64,000 bases of DNA from CBDDEC01 sp965198045 (GCA_965198045.1 CBDAOL010000004.1:1-64000); one strand, 5' to 3'. Numbered from the stretch's first letter, positions 43,349 through 53,094 are shown. Numbers and translations: made by a program. Notes: generated from the letters alone by a model not told the origin.

Positions 43349-43996
43349 ATGACCGAAATCAAGACGATCGGCGGCTTGCGCCGTCGGGACGGAAGCACAC
43401 GCGAGGCCCTCTACGAGCGCTGGCAGCAGCAGCACGCGCCCTATGTGATGAAGCACGCGGAGCCCGAGCACTATCGCATCACCCTCTTCGAGGGCCGTGC
43501 GGATGGCAGCGAGTCGCCCTACGACGGTCTGGCCGAGCTGTGGTTCCGCGACGAGGCGCACCGGCAGACTTGGGTCGGCGAGGGCTCGGCTCGAGGGGGC
43601 GATGGATTCAACGAAGCGCTCAAGCCAGGCGCCGGCTTCGCACTCGTGACGACGGAGCACGTGATCGTCGACGGCGAGGTGCCGCCCGATGCACACAAGG
43701 TCGTCTACCTCATCCGGCGTCGTGCCGATGTCGCGCACGCGGACTTCCTCCGGCACTGGCGCGAGATTCACGCTCCCAACGTCGCAAGCTGCGTCGAGCG
43801 CACGGAGGGGTGCCTGCGATATGCGATCTCGCTTTGTGGCGACCCCGACGGGGTTTATCAGGGCGCAGCCGAAGTATGGTGGCGTGATAGCGTCGCCCGA
43901 CGAGGCGGGCTCCAGGGCATGAAGCGAGATGGCTTCGGCGATCTGATCGAGACGATGGAGTTTCTCGTTGGGCGCGAGGTCGTGATCGTGGCGTAG
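43349..43996 (+). CDS. tandem EthD-domain protein
   Basis: 215 aa with two EthD domains: IGGLRRRDGSTREALYERWQ / HAPYVMKHAEPEHYRITLFEG / YDGLAELWF and VVYLIRRRADVAHADFLRHW / HAPNVASCVERTEGCLRYAI / YQGAAEVWW. Same architecture as the protein at 21027 but only distantly similar. ATG 43349 follows GGAGG. Confidence 0.85.
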   Translation: MTEIKTIGGLRRRDGSTREALYERWQQQHAPYVMKHAEPEHYRITLFEGRADGSESPYDGLAELWFRDEAHRQTWVGEGSARGGDGFNEALKPGAGFALVTTEHVIVDGEVPPDAHKVVYLIRRRADVAHADFLRHWREIHAPNVASCVERTEGCLRYAISLCGDPDGVYQGAAEVWWRDSVARRGGLQGMKRDGFGDLIETMEFLVGREVVIVA

Positions 43997-44602
43997 CTGC
44001 GCTCACTCCTCTGCCTGCTCACGCGTAGCGACCCCTTGAAAGGCCTGAGGGTGCGAGGCTGGAGGTCGGCATGAAGGCGGCGCGATCACGTCCCACGGCT
44101 GCCCATCAGGCCTCGCCATCGGCTCCCCAACCCCTACGCCAGCGAGCGCGGCAGCGCTCCTCCCCGCCTCCCGGCGGCCGACGTTATGTCCGAGCACCCG
44201 CGGTCGCGGTCGCCGTCCCCCAATCACAGGCCATCAGGCACTGCCCGTCGCTCCTGGCGGGGGCGTTCAGATCGCTGCCCGGAACCTAGGCGCGTTTGAG
44301 CGGCCGGGACTCGTTTAGAGGTCCAAGCCACATCAGCGCCCTCGCCCCCGCCCGTCACCTCCGGGTCGCCATCGACGCCGACTCGAGATTCGACCGCAAC
44401 GGGGAGACACGGCCGGGGGAACTTAAACGTGGTGAGGCTGCTCCCCTCGGCTCGCTTTTGGAGGTCGATCGACGAGAGATAGTTGAGGAAGTCCGCCGTG
44501 CCGTCGGATCTTGCGCGCGGATGGTATGCGGCGTCGCTGTGACATGATTGCCGCGCGCGGCGGCGGTCCGCCGCCGGCTCTGCGGACTGGGGAGGTGCCA
44601 GC
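43997..44602 (+). other. 606-bp gap without a recognisable gene
   Basis: Frames on both strands are Arg/Pro-rich shadows. A minus-strand reading has TADFLNYLSSIDLQKRAEGS, too short to assign. Confidence 0.4.
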
Positions 44603-45628
44603 GTGGGCGGTCGCCTTCTCGTCACGCGCGCCGCCGCCGAGGCGAGCGCGACCGACCTCGACGCAATCGCACAGCGCACCGGTACAGCCGTGCCGCTGCT
44701 GCTGTTCCCCGATGAAGGCGGCCCTGAGCTCACGGCGGACGAGCAGGCGACGATCGAGATCGCCTACGTCTCCCCCGACCTCTTCATGGAGGGCCTGCGC
44801 GCGTGGCCCTCCGACCTCCTTGACTATCGGCGTTTCCTCGATCTGGTCCTGGAGGCGCCGAACTTGCGCTGGCTGCACCTCGGGTTCGCGGGCATCGACT
44901 CGCCGCGCTTCGGAGGACTGCTCGACCGCGGTGTGCGGCTCTCGAACTCGCCGGGCGCGGCGGCGGAGCCTATCGCGCACTCGGCGATGGCAGGACTGCT
45001 CTCACTCGCACGCCGGCTGCCGTACTTCGCCGCGCAGCAGCGCGAGCACGTGTACCAGCGCCTGCCGCGCGAGGAGATCCCGCCGGACCTGAGTACCCAG
45101 ACGCTCGTCATTTACGGTCTCGGTACGATCGGCGGCGAGCTGGCGCGCCTCGCCCGCGCGTTCGGGCTGCATGTGATCGGCGTTCGGCGCAGCCCGCGCT
45201 CGGCTGAGGATGCGGTCGACGAGCTCGTGCACCCCGATCAGCTCGATGACGTGCTGCCGCGCGCCGACTGGCTGGCGGTGACCGCGAACCTTACCGCCGA
45301 GACACGCGGCGCGATCAGCGCCGAGCGCCTTGCGCTCCTGCCCCGTGGCGCGCACGTGCTCAACGTGGCGCGCGGCGCCATCATCGACGAGGCGGCGCTG
45401 ACCGACGCGCTGCAGTCGGGTGCGCTCGCTGGCGCCTACCTCGACGTGTTCGCCGTCGAGCCGCTGCCCGAGGACTCGCCGCTCTGGGACCTGCCGAACG
45501 TGCTCGTGTCGCCGCACAACTCCTGGGCGGCCCTGGGCAACCCCGAGCGGGCGCGCCGCATCTTCCTCCACAACCTCGAGTGCTGGCTGCGCGGCGATCC
45601 ACTGCCGCAGGAGGTTCACGAGCGCTAG
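44603..45628 (+). CDS. D-2-hydroxyacid dehydrogenase family protein
   Basis: 341 aa. NAD-binding YGLGTIGGELARLARAFGLHVIGVRR, the Arg of VARGAIIDEAAL, Glu in FAVEPLPEDSPLW and His in SPHNSW make up the family's catalytic set. Such enzymes reduce 2-keto acids or oxidise D-2-hydroxy acids. Start GTG 44603, after GGGGAGGTG. Confidence 0.9.
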   Translation: MGGRLLVTRAAAEASATDLDAIAQRTGTAVPLLLFPDEGGPELTADEQATIEIAYVSPDLFMEGLRAWPSDLLDYRRFLDLVLEAPNLRWLHLGFAGIDSPRFGGLLDRGVRLSNSPGAAAEPIAHSAMAGLLSLARRLPYFAAQQREHVYQRLPREEIPPDLSTQTLVIYGLGTIGGELARLARAFGLHVIGVRRSPRSAEDAVDELVHPDQLDDVLPRADWLAVTANLTAETRGAISAERLALLPRGAHVLNVARGAIIDEAALTDALQSGALAGAYLDVFAVEPLPEDSPLWDLPNVLVSPHNSWAALGNPERARRIFLHNLECWLRGDPLPQEVHER

Positions 45629-45826
45629 CGAAGCGCCCCCAGCGGGGCCTCGTCGCAGGCTCGGCACCGGCGTCACGAACTCGTACACCCGCCACCCGGC
45701 CATCACGGCATCCGCCATCGCCACGGTGCAGGCGGAGAGCAACGGCCGGGCCTACCTCCGCCGCGGGCGCGGGTGCCCGGAGACGATGGCGCACGTGATG
45801 ATAGCGCCGCGGACGCAGCGCGGGCG
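45629..45826 (+). other. no gene recognised
   Basis: A minus-strand frame containing ADAVMAGWRVYEFVTPVPSL is open but cannot be assigned. Confidence 0.3.
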
Positions 45827-45943
45827 TCAGCCGACCGTCCCCGCCTTGCGCAGACGGTCGATCCTCGCGGTCTCGTATCCGAGGGCGGCTTTGTCGCGCT
45901 CGCGCTGCGACCGTTCGAACGAGAAGTTGGAGCGACGGGCCAC
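45827..45943 (-). CDS. small basic protein
   Basis: 38 aa from GTG 45943: ARRSNFSFERSQRERDKAAL, then GYETARIDRLRKAG. An AAGGAGA ribosome site lies 5-7 bp upstream. The ARRSN(F/Y)SFE start is seen in widespread short bacterial proteins of unknown function. Confidence 0.6.
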   Translation of the reverse strand: MARRSNFSFERSQRERDKAALGYETARIDRLRKAGTVG

Positions 45944-45985
45944 GAGATCTCCTTCGGTGGGTCCGACTAGGTCAAAATGGTAGCA

Positions 45986-47556
45986 GAGGCTGTCGCACAA
46001 ACCCACGAAGAGGGGGACATCGCTATACGATGAGCATGGCGGCGGGGGCGGAGTGATTCCGAGGTGCCGCCGTGACCCAGCGTTTCTTGCCGTGCGACCG
46101 TGACCAGCAATACCTGATGCCCGCCAGCCTCCGCGACTGGCTGCCCGGGGACCACCTCGCGTGGTTCGTGCTCGATGCGGTCAGCCAGTTGGACCTCACC
46201 GCGTTCTACGAGCGCTACCGCGAGGACGGTTGGGGGCGGAAGGCGTACGAGCCGTCGATGATGGTCGCGCTCGTGCTCTACGCCTACTGCGAGGGCGAGC
46301 GCTCGAGCCGCCAGATCGAACGGCGCTGCCGGGAGGACATCGCCCTCCGGGTGCTGACCGCGAACCAGCACCCCGACCACGCGACGATCTGCCGTTTCCG
46401 CCAGCAGCACGAGGAGGCGCTCTCGGGACTGTTCGCCGAGGTGCTCAGGCTGTGCGCCGAGGCTGGTCTGGTGCGGGTCGGGGTGGTCGCGCTCGACGGG
46501 ACCAAGCTGCACGCCAACGCCAGCCGTGAGCGCAACCGCACGGATGCGGACCTGGAGGCCGAGGTGCGGCGCATCCTCGACGAAGCGGAGCGGGTGGACG
46601 CCGAGGAGAACGCGCGCTTCGGCGACGCGCGGGGCGACGAGTTGCCTCCGGGATTCAGGGACCGCGAGGAGCGCCTGCAGCGGTTGCACGAGGCGCGGGA
46701 GCGACTGGCGGCCCGAGAGCGGGAGCGGCAGGAGGACTACGAGCAACGCCTCAGGAGCCGCGCGGAGAAGGACCAGCGCGGGCGCCGCCCGAAGCCGCCG
46801 CAGCCCGAGCAGGGTGCGAAGGTGAACGTCACCGACCCGGACAGCCGCGTGGTGCGCGACTATCACGGCTACTTCCAAGGCTACAACGTGCAGGCGGTGA
46901 CGACCCGCGACCAGATCATCGTCGCGGCTGAGGTGAGCCGACAGGCGACCGACATGCACGAGCTGCAACCGATGATCGAGGTGATGCACCGCAACCTGCA
47001 GGCCGCACACTGCGGGCCGGCGCGCGTGCTGCTGGCTGATGCCGGCTACTACTCCGAGGCGAACGTGCGGCAGGCGGGGAGCGCAGGTCCGGAGCTGCTG
47101 CTCGCGACCCGCAGCGACCGCAACCGGCGCGTCGGCGCGGCACCGCCGCGCGGGCGCATCCCTGCCGGGCTCTCCGTCCGTGAACGGATGGATCGCAAGC
47201 TGGCGACGCAGCGTGGCCGGCGTCTCTACGAGCAGCGGCGCTGGATGATCGAACCCGTCTTCGGCGACGTCAAGGAGAACCGCGGCATCCGCCGGTTCAT
47301 GCGGCGCGGGATCGCCTCGTGCGCCAGCGAATGGAAGCTGATCGCCGCCACCCACAACCTCAAGAAGCTCTATCGCCGGGCGCGGCCGTCCTCCTGGCCA
47401 GCGAACGGCAACCCCCGGCAAAGAGGCTGGTCTGCCGCCGTGGCGGCCGCGTAGCGCCGCTGCCCTGTGAGAGGCGGCTACTCCGCCCCGACAACCGACC
47501 GGCTGACCTCTTGGCCCTCGTGGCGCTCCGCCCACGCCACTCCATGCGACAGCCTC
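45986..47556 (+). mobile_element. IS1182-family element, copy 4
   Basis: 1571 bp with AGCA duplicated at 45982-45985 and 47557-47560. Inserted in the 3' acceptor strand of a tRNA fragment. Confidence 0.92.
46072..47454 (+). CDS. IS1182-family DDE transposase
   Basis: 460 aa, intact. Same motifs as at 14369 and the same protein as at 30125. The 699-aa frame on the opposite strand is a shadow. Confidence 0.92.
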   Translation: MTQRFLPCDRDQQYLMPASLRDWLPGDHLAWFVLDAVSQLDLTAFYERYREDGWGRKAYEPSMMVALVLYAYCEGERSSRQIERRCREDIALRVLTANQHPDHATICRFRQQHEEALSGLFAEVLRLCAEAGLVRVGVVALDGTKLHANASRERNRTDADLEAEVRRILDEAERVDAEENARFGDARGDELPPGFRDREERLQRLHEARERLAARERERQEDYEQRLRSRAEKDQRGRRPKPPQPEQGAKVNVTDPDSRVVRDYHGYFQGYNVQAVTTRDQIIVAAEVSRQATDMHELQPMIEVMHRNLQAAHCGPARVLLADAGYYSEANVRQAGSAGPELLLATRSDRNRRVGAAPPRGRIPAGLSVRERMDRKLATQRGRRLYEQRRWMIEPVFGDVKENRGIRRFMRRGIASCASEWKLIAATHNLKKLYRRARPSSWPANGNPRQRGWSAAVAAA

Positions 47557-47604
47557 AGCAGGGGCCGGATTTGAACCGGCGACCGACGGCTTATGAGTCC
47601 GTCG
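47557..47604 (-). other. 3' half of a tRNA with CAT anticodon, split by IS1182
   Basis: On the minus strand: loop CTCATAA, GCCGT, T arm GCCGG-TTCAAAT-CCGGC, acceptor CCC then the IS1182 insertion. Removing the IS and one AGCA joins CCCTGCT to ACCA at 45978-45981, giving a full acceptor 3' strand and CCA. The 5' half is not present; upstream is SRPBCC-gene sequence. The 31-39 pair (A-G) is mismatched. Confidence 0.6.
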
Positions 47605-47624
47605 CCCTTGCGGGAGCGGGCTGG

Positions 47625-47940
47625 GGGCCTCCGTGATGCACTGGTCTACGTTGCGGTGACCTGGGTGACCGAGATCCAGCACGTCGAACCCCTCGTGCGG
47701 TTCGTCGATGAGCAGCGCATGGGCCCTTACGCCTTCTGGCACCACCAGCACCACTTCGAGCCGGTCGCCGAGGGCACGCGGATGAGGGACATCGTGCACT
47801 ACTCCGTGCCGCTCGGTCCGATCGGCAACCTCGTGAACGCGCGCATCGTTGCGCCTCGGGTGCGCGCGGTCTTCGACTACCGCCGCGAGGTGCTGACCGA
47901 GCGCTTTGGCCGCGCCGGGCTGGTCGAATCGCCGCGGTAG
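47625..47940 (+). pseudogene. SRPBCC (START-like) ligand-binding protein, N-terminus lost
   Basis: VTWVTEIQHVEPLVRFVDEQ, GPYAFWHHQHHFEPVAEGTR, RDIVHYSVPLGPIGNLVNAR, FDYRREVL is the second half of an SRPBCC cyclase/dehydrase-like domain. It is fused at about 47605-47640 to the tRNA fragment and has no proper start. Confidence 0.75.
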
Positions 47941-48095
47941 CGCGAATCGCCCAGGCTCACGCCGACCTCGGCAGGAGTGCACCTCGGAACGGTGCCGCCC
48001 GAGGCTCAACGGACCGGGACTCGGTCGTTCGCGATTGTGCGAACTTGTACTCGTGTGTTCGATCATCTAGGGTCGCCGCAGCAGGGGGAAACGCG

Positions 48096-48443
48096 ATGCA
48101 GGTGATGTGCACGCGCAGTGTTGCTCTCCATGTGCATCCCGCGTCCGGCGAGAGCGGAACCATCTGGCTGCAGTTCCCGCGGAGCGGCTTGCTCGTCGAA
48201 GTGCAGGGCGAGGCGTCCCGGCTCAGGACGAAGCCCGAGGGCGACTACTTCGAACTCGATCACGCGGAGGCACACGGGCTGGGTCTCACGCCGGCTGACT
48301 TCACCGATGGCGTCGCCATCTGCCACGACGAGGATGACGTGATCGGCTGGCGTTGCACCTCAGTCGCGATCGAGCTGCACGATGTCGAGGGTGGCGAACA
48401 CCTCCTCACTTCGGCTGTCGACGCGAGACGCTGGCTCGATTGA
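48096..48443 (+). CDS. hypothetical protein
   Basis: 115 aa, acidic and beta-rich (SGTIWLQFPRSGLLVEVQGE, DDVIGWRCTSVAIELHDVEG). No signal or membrane segment. ATG 48096 follows GGGGGAAA. Confidence 0.6.
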   Translation: MQVMCTRSVALHVHPASGESGTIWLQFPRSGLLVEVQGEASRLRTKPEGDYFELDHAEAHGLGLTPADFTDGVAICHDEDDVIGWRCTSVAIELHDVEGGEHLLTSAVDARRWLD

Positions 48444-48483
48444 TCGCGGCGCTCCGAACTGACGCGCGGAGGAGGGGCTGAGC

Positions 48484-48918
48484 ATGGTGACCATGCCGAC
48501 GACGACGATCCGACCGATGGTGAGCGGCGACCGCGAACAGATCGCCGCGCTGTGGGCACGCTCCGGGCTGGGCGATCCCGCAAGCGATGAGTGGCTGGCG
48601 CTGGCCGACGGTGAGACGACGCTGATCCTCGTCGCCGAAGCGGCGGGCGAGGTCGCCGGCGTCGCGGTCGCGTCGTTCGACGGCTGGCGCGCGTACATCT
48701 ACCACGTGGCCGTGGCCTCCACGCAGCGACGGCACGGAGTCGCGCACGCGCTGATGCGCCAGGCCGAGGAGTTCCTCGCCGAGGCGGGGGCTCGTTACGT
48801 CTACGTCATGATCCCGGAGGTCAACACGGAGGGACTCGCACTGGCGGCGTCCACCGGGTATCTCCCGGACGGCGACGTAGTCCTGAGCAAGCGCCTGGCG
48901 TCCCGAGTGGAGGGCTAG
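48484..48918 (+). CDS. GNAT-family N-acetyltransferase
   Basis: 144 aa. TTTIRPMVSGDREQIAALWA start, then LILVAEAAGEVAGVAVASFD and the acetyl-CoA loop VASTQRRHGVAHALMRQAEE. Substrate unknown. Its end overlaps the convergent gene at 48915. Confidence 0.88.
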   Translation: MVTMPTTTIRPMVSGDREQIAALWARSGLGDPASDEWLALADGETTLILVAEAAGEVAGVAVASFDGWRAYIYHVAVASTQRRHGVAHALMRQAEEFLAEAGARYVYVMIPEVNTEGLALAASTGYLPDGDVVLSKRLASRVEG

Positions 48919-49535
48919 CGCTCGACGGCAGCGGCGGCGACCGCCGATGCGGTTGCGGGGTGGTCCAGAGGCGGTGCCGTCAGCCGGCGCAGCTTGTTGC
49001 GGAACGGGCCGTAGCGCCAGCGAAGCTCGGCGCCATCGAGGCGACGCGTCACAGCGACGATCCGTTTGCCGCCGGGGCGCAGCTTGTGGACGCCGTCCTC
49101 GAATGTCGCGGCGACGCGGATACGCTGACCCTCGAAGCCGCCGATGTCGTCTACGCCGTTCTCCAGCGTCCCGTCGCAGTACATGTCATGCACGAGGCCG
49201 CCGGTGGAGATGCAGATGCGGTTGCCCGCCTGTTCGATGCGCTCGACGTGGCCAGTCATGCGCCCTGAGTAGACCTCCCACACGCCTCGGAGGTCGGGCA
49301 CGCCTGGGGCGATCGGCTCTGTGCAGCCGTCGAGGATGCGGTGGGGCCAGACCGCGAGCGACGCGCCCGGCTGTGTCTTGCCGAGCGGGATGTCGGCGGT
49401 CAGCAACCCTGACCCGTCGAGGTCACGGCGCTCGTAGTCGGCGCGGTCGTAGGGGCGAGCGGCCGCCGATATGACTTCGTTGTGACCGCCGCGAAGCAGC
49501 CGGCCGACGGCCCTGAGCGGGAAACCGAGCACCAT
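48915..49535 (-). CDS. hypothetical protein, lipocalin-like layout
   Basis: 206 aa from ATG 49535. LDGSGLLTADIPLGKTQPGA, VWEVYSGRMTGHVERIEQAG, HDMYCDGTLENGVDDIGGFE, LRWRYGPFRNKLRRL. Alternating beta pattern; family not recognised. Confidence 0.6.
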   Translation of the reverse strand: MVLGFPLRAVGRLLRGGHNEVISAAARPYDRADYERRDLDGSGLLTADIPLGKTQPGASLAVWPHRILDGCTEPIAPGVPDLRGVWEVYSGRMTGHVERIEQAGNRICISTGGLVHDMYCDGTLENGVDDIGGFEGQRIRVAATFEDGVHKLRPGGKRIVAVTRRLDGAELRWRYGPFRNKLRRLTAPPLDHPATASAVAAAAVER

Positions 49536-49682
49536 GGCAACTCTCCGGTCTTGTTTCGCCGCGACGTACGTCGACCTCGGCGTCTGAGAGCACTCTAGAG
49601 CCTCGCGGTGCCTTGCGAGGCGCGTAGGCTGGCCTCCGCGGTCGTCTGCAAACACATCGACCGGCTATGGCTGGAGGGGATC

Positions 49683-50471
49683 TTGGCTTACGTCCTGTAC
49701 GAGAAGCGCGACCACGTTGCGATCATCACGCTGAACCGTCCGGAGCGGATGAACGCTCTCGGGCGCGAGCTGAGCGCCGAGCTGCGCGAGGCGGAGGCGG
49801 AGTTCGTCAACGACGACGAGGCGTGGATCGGCATCTACACCGGCGCGGGCGACCGCGCGTTCTGCGCCGGGCGCGACCTGAAGGAAGCCGCCGAACAGGA
49901 CGCCTCAGTTGGCGGCGCTGCCTCGGCGCCGGCGCGCACGAGCCCGATCGGGCGCTTCGAGCGCATCGCGCCCGACCACGGCAAGCCGACGATCGCGGCC
50001 ATCAACGGCGCGGCGTACGGCGGCGGGCTCGAGAAGGCACTGACCTGCGACATCCGCATCGCCGCCCAGGGCGCGCGTATGGCCCTCGCCGAGGTGAAGG
50101 TCGGCCTCTGCCCGCCCGGCGGGTCGTTCAACCTGCCGCGGCTCGTCGGCCTCTCGAACGCGATGTGGATGCTGCTCAGCGGCGAGCCGGTCGACGCCGA
50201 CGAGGCGCTGCGCATGGGCCTGCTGACCCGCGTCGTGCCGCAGGAGGAGCTGCTGCCGACCGCCGTGGAGATGGCGGAGACGATCGCCGCCAATGCGCCC
50301 CTCGCCGTACGCGCGACACGCAAGCTCGCGCATCTCGGCATCGAGATGCCGATGGACTACGGGCGGCGCATGGGGGCGACGCTGATCGAGTCGGTCTGGA
50401 CCTCCGAGGACTCCGTCGAGGGCGCTCGGGCATTTGCCGAAAGGCGGCAACCCGAGTGGAAGATGCGCTGA
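49683..50471 (+). CDS. enoyl-CoA hydratase/isomerase family protein
   Basis: 262 aa crotonase fold: VAIITLNRPERMNALGRELS, AFCAGRDLKEAA (oxyanion-hole strand), NGAAYGGGLEKALTCDIRIA, MALAEVKVGLCPPGGSFNLP. It likely acts on a CoA thioester. The start was set at TTG 49683, after GGAGGGG, since homology begins at AYVLYEK. Confidence 0.88.
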   Translation: MAYVLYEKRDHVAIITLNRPERMNALGRELSAELREAEAEFVNDDEAWIGIYTGAGDRAFCAGRDLKEAAEQDASVGGAASAPARTSPIGRFERIAPDHGKPTIAAINGAAYGGGLEKALTCDIRIAAQGARMALAEVKVGLCPPGGSFNLPRLVGLSNAMWMLLSGEPVDADEALRMGLLTRVVPQEELLPTAVEMAETIAANAPLAVRATRKLAHLGIEMPMDYGRRMGATLIESVWTSEDSVEGARAFAERRQPEWKMR

Positions 50472-50493
50472 CGCGCCCTCGGCTGGCCCCGCT

Positions 50494-51545
50494 TTGACAG
50501 ACGCCATATGGCCATTCCAACCGCCCATCGTGCCGATGGAGGCGCGGGTCCGCGAGTCGTTCCCCGACGGCGAAGATTGGGCCTTCGAGCCCAAGTGGGA
50601 CGGCTTCCGCATCGTGGCGTGGGGCGTCAGTGGCCGTCACGAGGTGCGTCTCGACTCCCGCAACCAGCGGCCGCTGCTGAGGTATTTCCCGGAACTCGAG
50701 GAACCGCTACAGGCGCTGCCACCCGGCTGCGTCGTCGATGGCGAGGTGGTCGTCATCACCGACGGCGTGCTCGACTTCGACGCGCTCTCGCAGCGCATCC
50801 ATCCGGCCGAGTCCCGCATCACGAAGCTCGCCGCGGAGACGCCGGCGGCCTTCGTCGCCTTCGACCTGCTGGCCTCCGCAGGCGAGGACCTGCGCCCTCG
50901 GCGCTACCACGAGCGCCGCGAGCGGCTGGTGGCGCTCGCCTCGACGCTTGATGCCCCGTGGCACCTCACGCCCTCGACGACCGATCGGGCGACCGCGGAG
51001 CGCTGGTTCGAGGAGTTCGAGGCCGCCGGCTGCGACGGCATCGTCGCGAAGCGCCTCGACGATCGTTACGTCGAGGGCGAGCGCCAGATGCGCAAGATCA
51101 AGCACCGGCGCGGCGCGGCGTGGATGTGGTCGTCGGCGGCTACCGGCTGCACAAGGACGGCGACAAGATCGGCGCGCTGCTGCTTGGGATGTACGACGAG
51201 GCCGGCGCGCTCCACTTCGTCGGGCACACCTCGTCGTTCAGCGCGGCCGATCGCATGGCCATGCTCGGCGAGTTCCAGCGCCTCGAGGCGGAGTCGAGCT
51301 TTGGCGAGGGGGCGCGTCGCCCCGAGCACGAGCACCGCTGGTCGGGCCAGCGCATCAAGCACTGGGTGCCGGTTCAGCCCATCGTCGTGGCCGAGGTGAG
51401 TCACGACCAGATCACCGGCCGGCGCTTCCGCCACGCTTCGCGGTTCCTGCGCTGGCGTCCGGACAAGGACGCCGCCGACTGCCGCCTCGATCAGCTCGAT
51501 GTCGAGGCGGGGCGCAGCTTCGCCGACGTGGTCAGCGAGCGATAG
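50494..51545 (+). pseudogene. ATP-dependent DNA ligase, one frameshift
   Basis: N-terminal adenylation domain with the active-site Lys in WAFEPKWDGFRIVAW, then CVVDGEVVVI, PAAFVAFDLL, GIVAKRLDDRYVEGERQMRKIKHRR. A one-base shift in GGCGCGGCGCGGCGTGG at about 51115 leads into the OB-fold part (VVVGGYRLHKDGDKIGALLL, HRWSGQRIKHWVPVQPIVVA). Like LigC/LigD ligase domains. It could be functional if the shift is a sequence error. Confidence 0.8.
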
Positions 51546-51551
51546 CGGTCG

Positions 51552-52379
51552 CTAGCGCCCGCTGAACCGCGGGTCGCGCTTCTCGGCGAACGAGCGGACG
51601 CCCTCGATGCGGTCCTCCGACAACGTGACCAGCGGCAGCACCGCGCCCGAGAGGTCCAGGGCGCTCTCGTAGTCGAGGTTGGCGGTGCGGTAGGCCATCA
51701 TCTTCCCCACCTTCTGTCCGATCGGTGGGCCCGACTCGACCTCCTGCGCAAAGGCCATCACTCGCTCCTCGAAGTCCTCGGCGGGCACGAGGTAGTTCGT
51801 CAGGCCGGCGGCGTGACCCTCTTCGGCATCCATGAAGCGGCCCGTCATCATCATCTCCATCGCCTTGCGCCAGCCGATGATCTTCGGCAGCACCCAGAAC
51901 CCGCCGAGGTCGGCGTAGAGCCCGCGCTTCACGTACGCGACCTGGTAGCGAGCGTTCGTCGAGGCGATGGCGAGGTCGCAGAGCGCGGCCATGTCGAGGC
52001 CTGCGCCGACGCAGGGCCCGTTGATCGCAGCGATCACCGGAATATCGAGCCGGCGGAACCAGGCGAACGTCTTGGTCTCGTTGCGGAAGTTGAGCCGCTG
52101 GCCCTCGGCGTCCGGACCGTCCGAGGCCGGTGGTGGCGGCGGGTCGTCTTCGCTCGTGGCGGCGCCCGCGTGGTCCATGCCGGAGCAGAAGCCTCGGCCC
52201 TCGCCCGTGATCACGACGCACCGCGCGCTGCGGTCATCGTGCGTTCGCTCGAGGACCTCGCGCATCTCGGCGAGCATCGGGAACGTGAGCGCATTCAGCC
52301 GGTCCGGTCGATTCAGCGTCAACCAGACGATGCCGTCGTGGTCGCCTCGACGCTCCACCTTGATCGACTCGTAGTCCAT
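51552..52379 (-). CDS. enoyl-CoA hydratase/isomerase family protein
   Basis: 275 aa from ATG 52379. WLTLNRPDRLNALTFPMLAE, GFCSGMDHAGAA, NGPCVGAGLDMAALCDLAIA, YADLGGFWVLPKIIGWRKAM. It has a Pro-rich loop (DDPPPPPASDG) after the oxyanion strand. Convergent with the ligase gene, 6 bp apart. Confidence 0.9.
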   Translation of the reverse strand: MDYESIKVERRGDHDGIVWLTLNRPDRLNALTFPMLAEMREVLERTHDDRSARCVVITGEGRGFCSGMDHAGAATSEDDPPPPPASDGPDAEGQRLNFRNETKTFAWFRRLDIPVIAAINGPCVGAGLDMAALCDLAIASTNARYQVAYVKRGLYADLGGFWVLPKIIGWRKAMEMMMTGRFMDAEEGHAAGLTNYLVPAEDFEERVMAFAQEVESGPPIGQKVGKMMAYRTANLDYESALDLSGAVLPLVTLSEDRIEGVRSFAEKRDPRFSGR

Positions 52380-52539
52380 CGTTCCGCTCCCATTCCAGCT
52401 GCGATGCACCGCGCGCCACGAGGGCGTCGCGACAGCTAACATAACGACCGAGATATTGAGCTCGGCGGGCTGGCGGCGGCCTCGATGGTAGCGGCATGAG
52501 GTTCCTCGCGCCGGGCATCTCCGCGATGGATCGGTGCGA

Positions 52540-53085
52540 ATGTTCGGCGTGATGGGCAGGCTCGGCCGGGTGATCGTGACGCTCCTGACGCTGGGCGCCG
52601 CCACCGTGGCGATCATCGCCTTCGCCGATCCGCCGCTGCCCGATCCGCCCTGGGCCGACGACCCCCCGGTCGCAGTCGTGAACTTCGATCGCACCTATGT
52701 CGAGTTCGCGCTTGGCGAGACCGACCAGTTCGGGGTTAGCGTCGACGGGCTCCCCGAGTCGGGCTTCGGCTTCCGGCTGCAGCTCAAACACACCGACAAC
52801 CTCGAGGTGTCGGCTCCCGCCTGCGGGGGACTGTTCAACGGCTCGTTGCAAGGGGGTGCGGGCGAGACCGAGGGCGTGATCGACATCGAGTGCACGTTCG
52901 AGCACGAGCAGCTCTTCGCGCCCAGCGGGCGGATGCTGCTGTTTACGGTGGCTCGCCTGCAGGGCGGCCCGGGCTGGATCGAGTTCACGAGCGAGGCCGG
53001 GCCGAAGCCCATCATCTACTCGACACCCGCGGTGCGCATCGAGTTCGGCGGGGCGCTCCAGATCGCGGAGTCGAGCCGCCCCTGA
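52540..53085 (+). CDS. exported protein with cohesin-like domain
   Basis: 181 aa. N-terminal hydrophobic segment (GRVIVTLLTLGAATVAIIAF) serves as signal or anchor; then VNFDRTYVEFALGETDQFGV, FRLQLKHTDNLEVSAPAC, LLFTVARLQGGPGWIEFTSE, all beta strands in the order of cohesin-type domains. Function unknown. Confidence 0.6.
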   Translation: MFGVMGRLGRVIVTLLTLGAATVAIIAFADPPLPDPPWADDPPVAVVNFDRTYVEFALGETDQFGVSVDGLPESGFGFRLQLKHTDNLEVSAPACGGLFNGSLQGGAGETEGVIDIECTFEHEQLFAPSGRMLLFTVARLQGGPGWIEFTSEAGPKPIIYSTPAVRIEFGGALQIAESSRP

Positions 53086-53094
53086 GCCTCGCGC

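Noticed and set aside
42691..43887. 398-aa open frame on the + strand
   Set aside because: Overlaps the secreted protein, SfsA remnant and EthD gene in wrong frames; Arg-rich with no domain.
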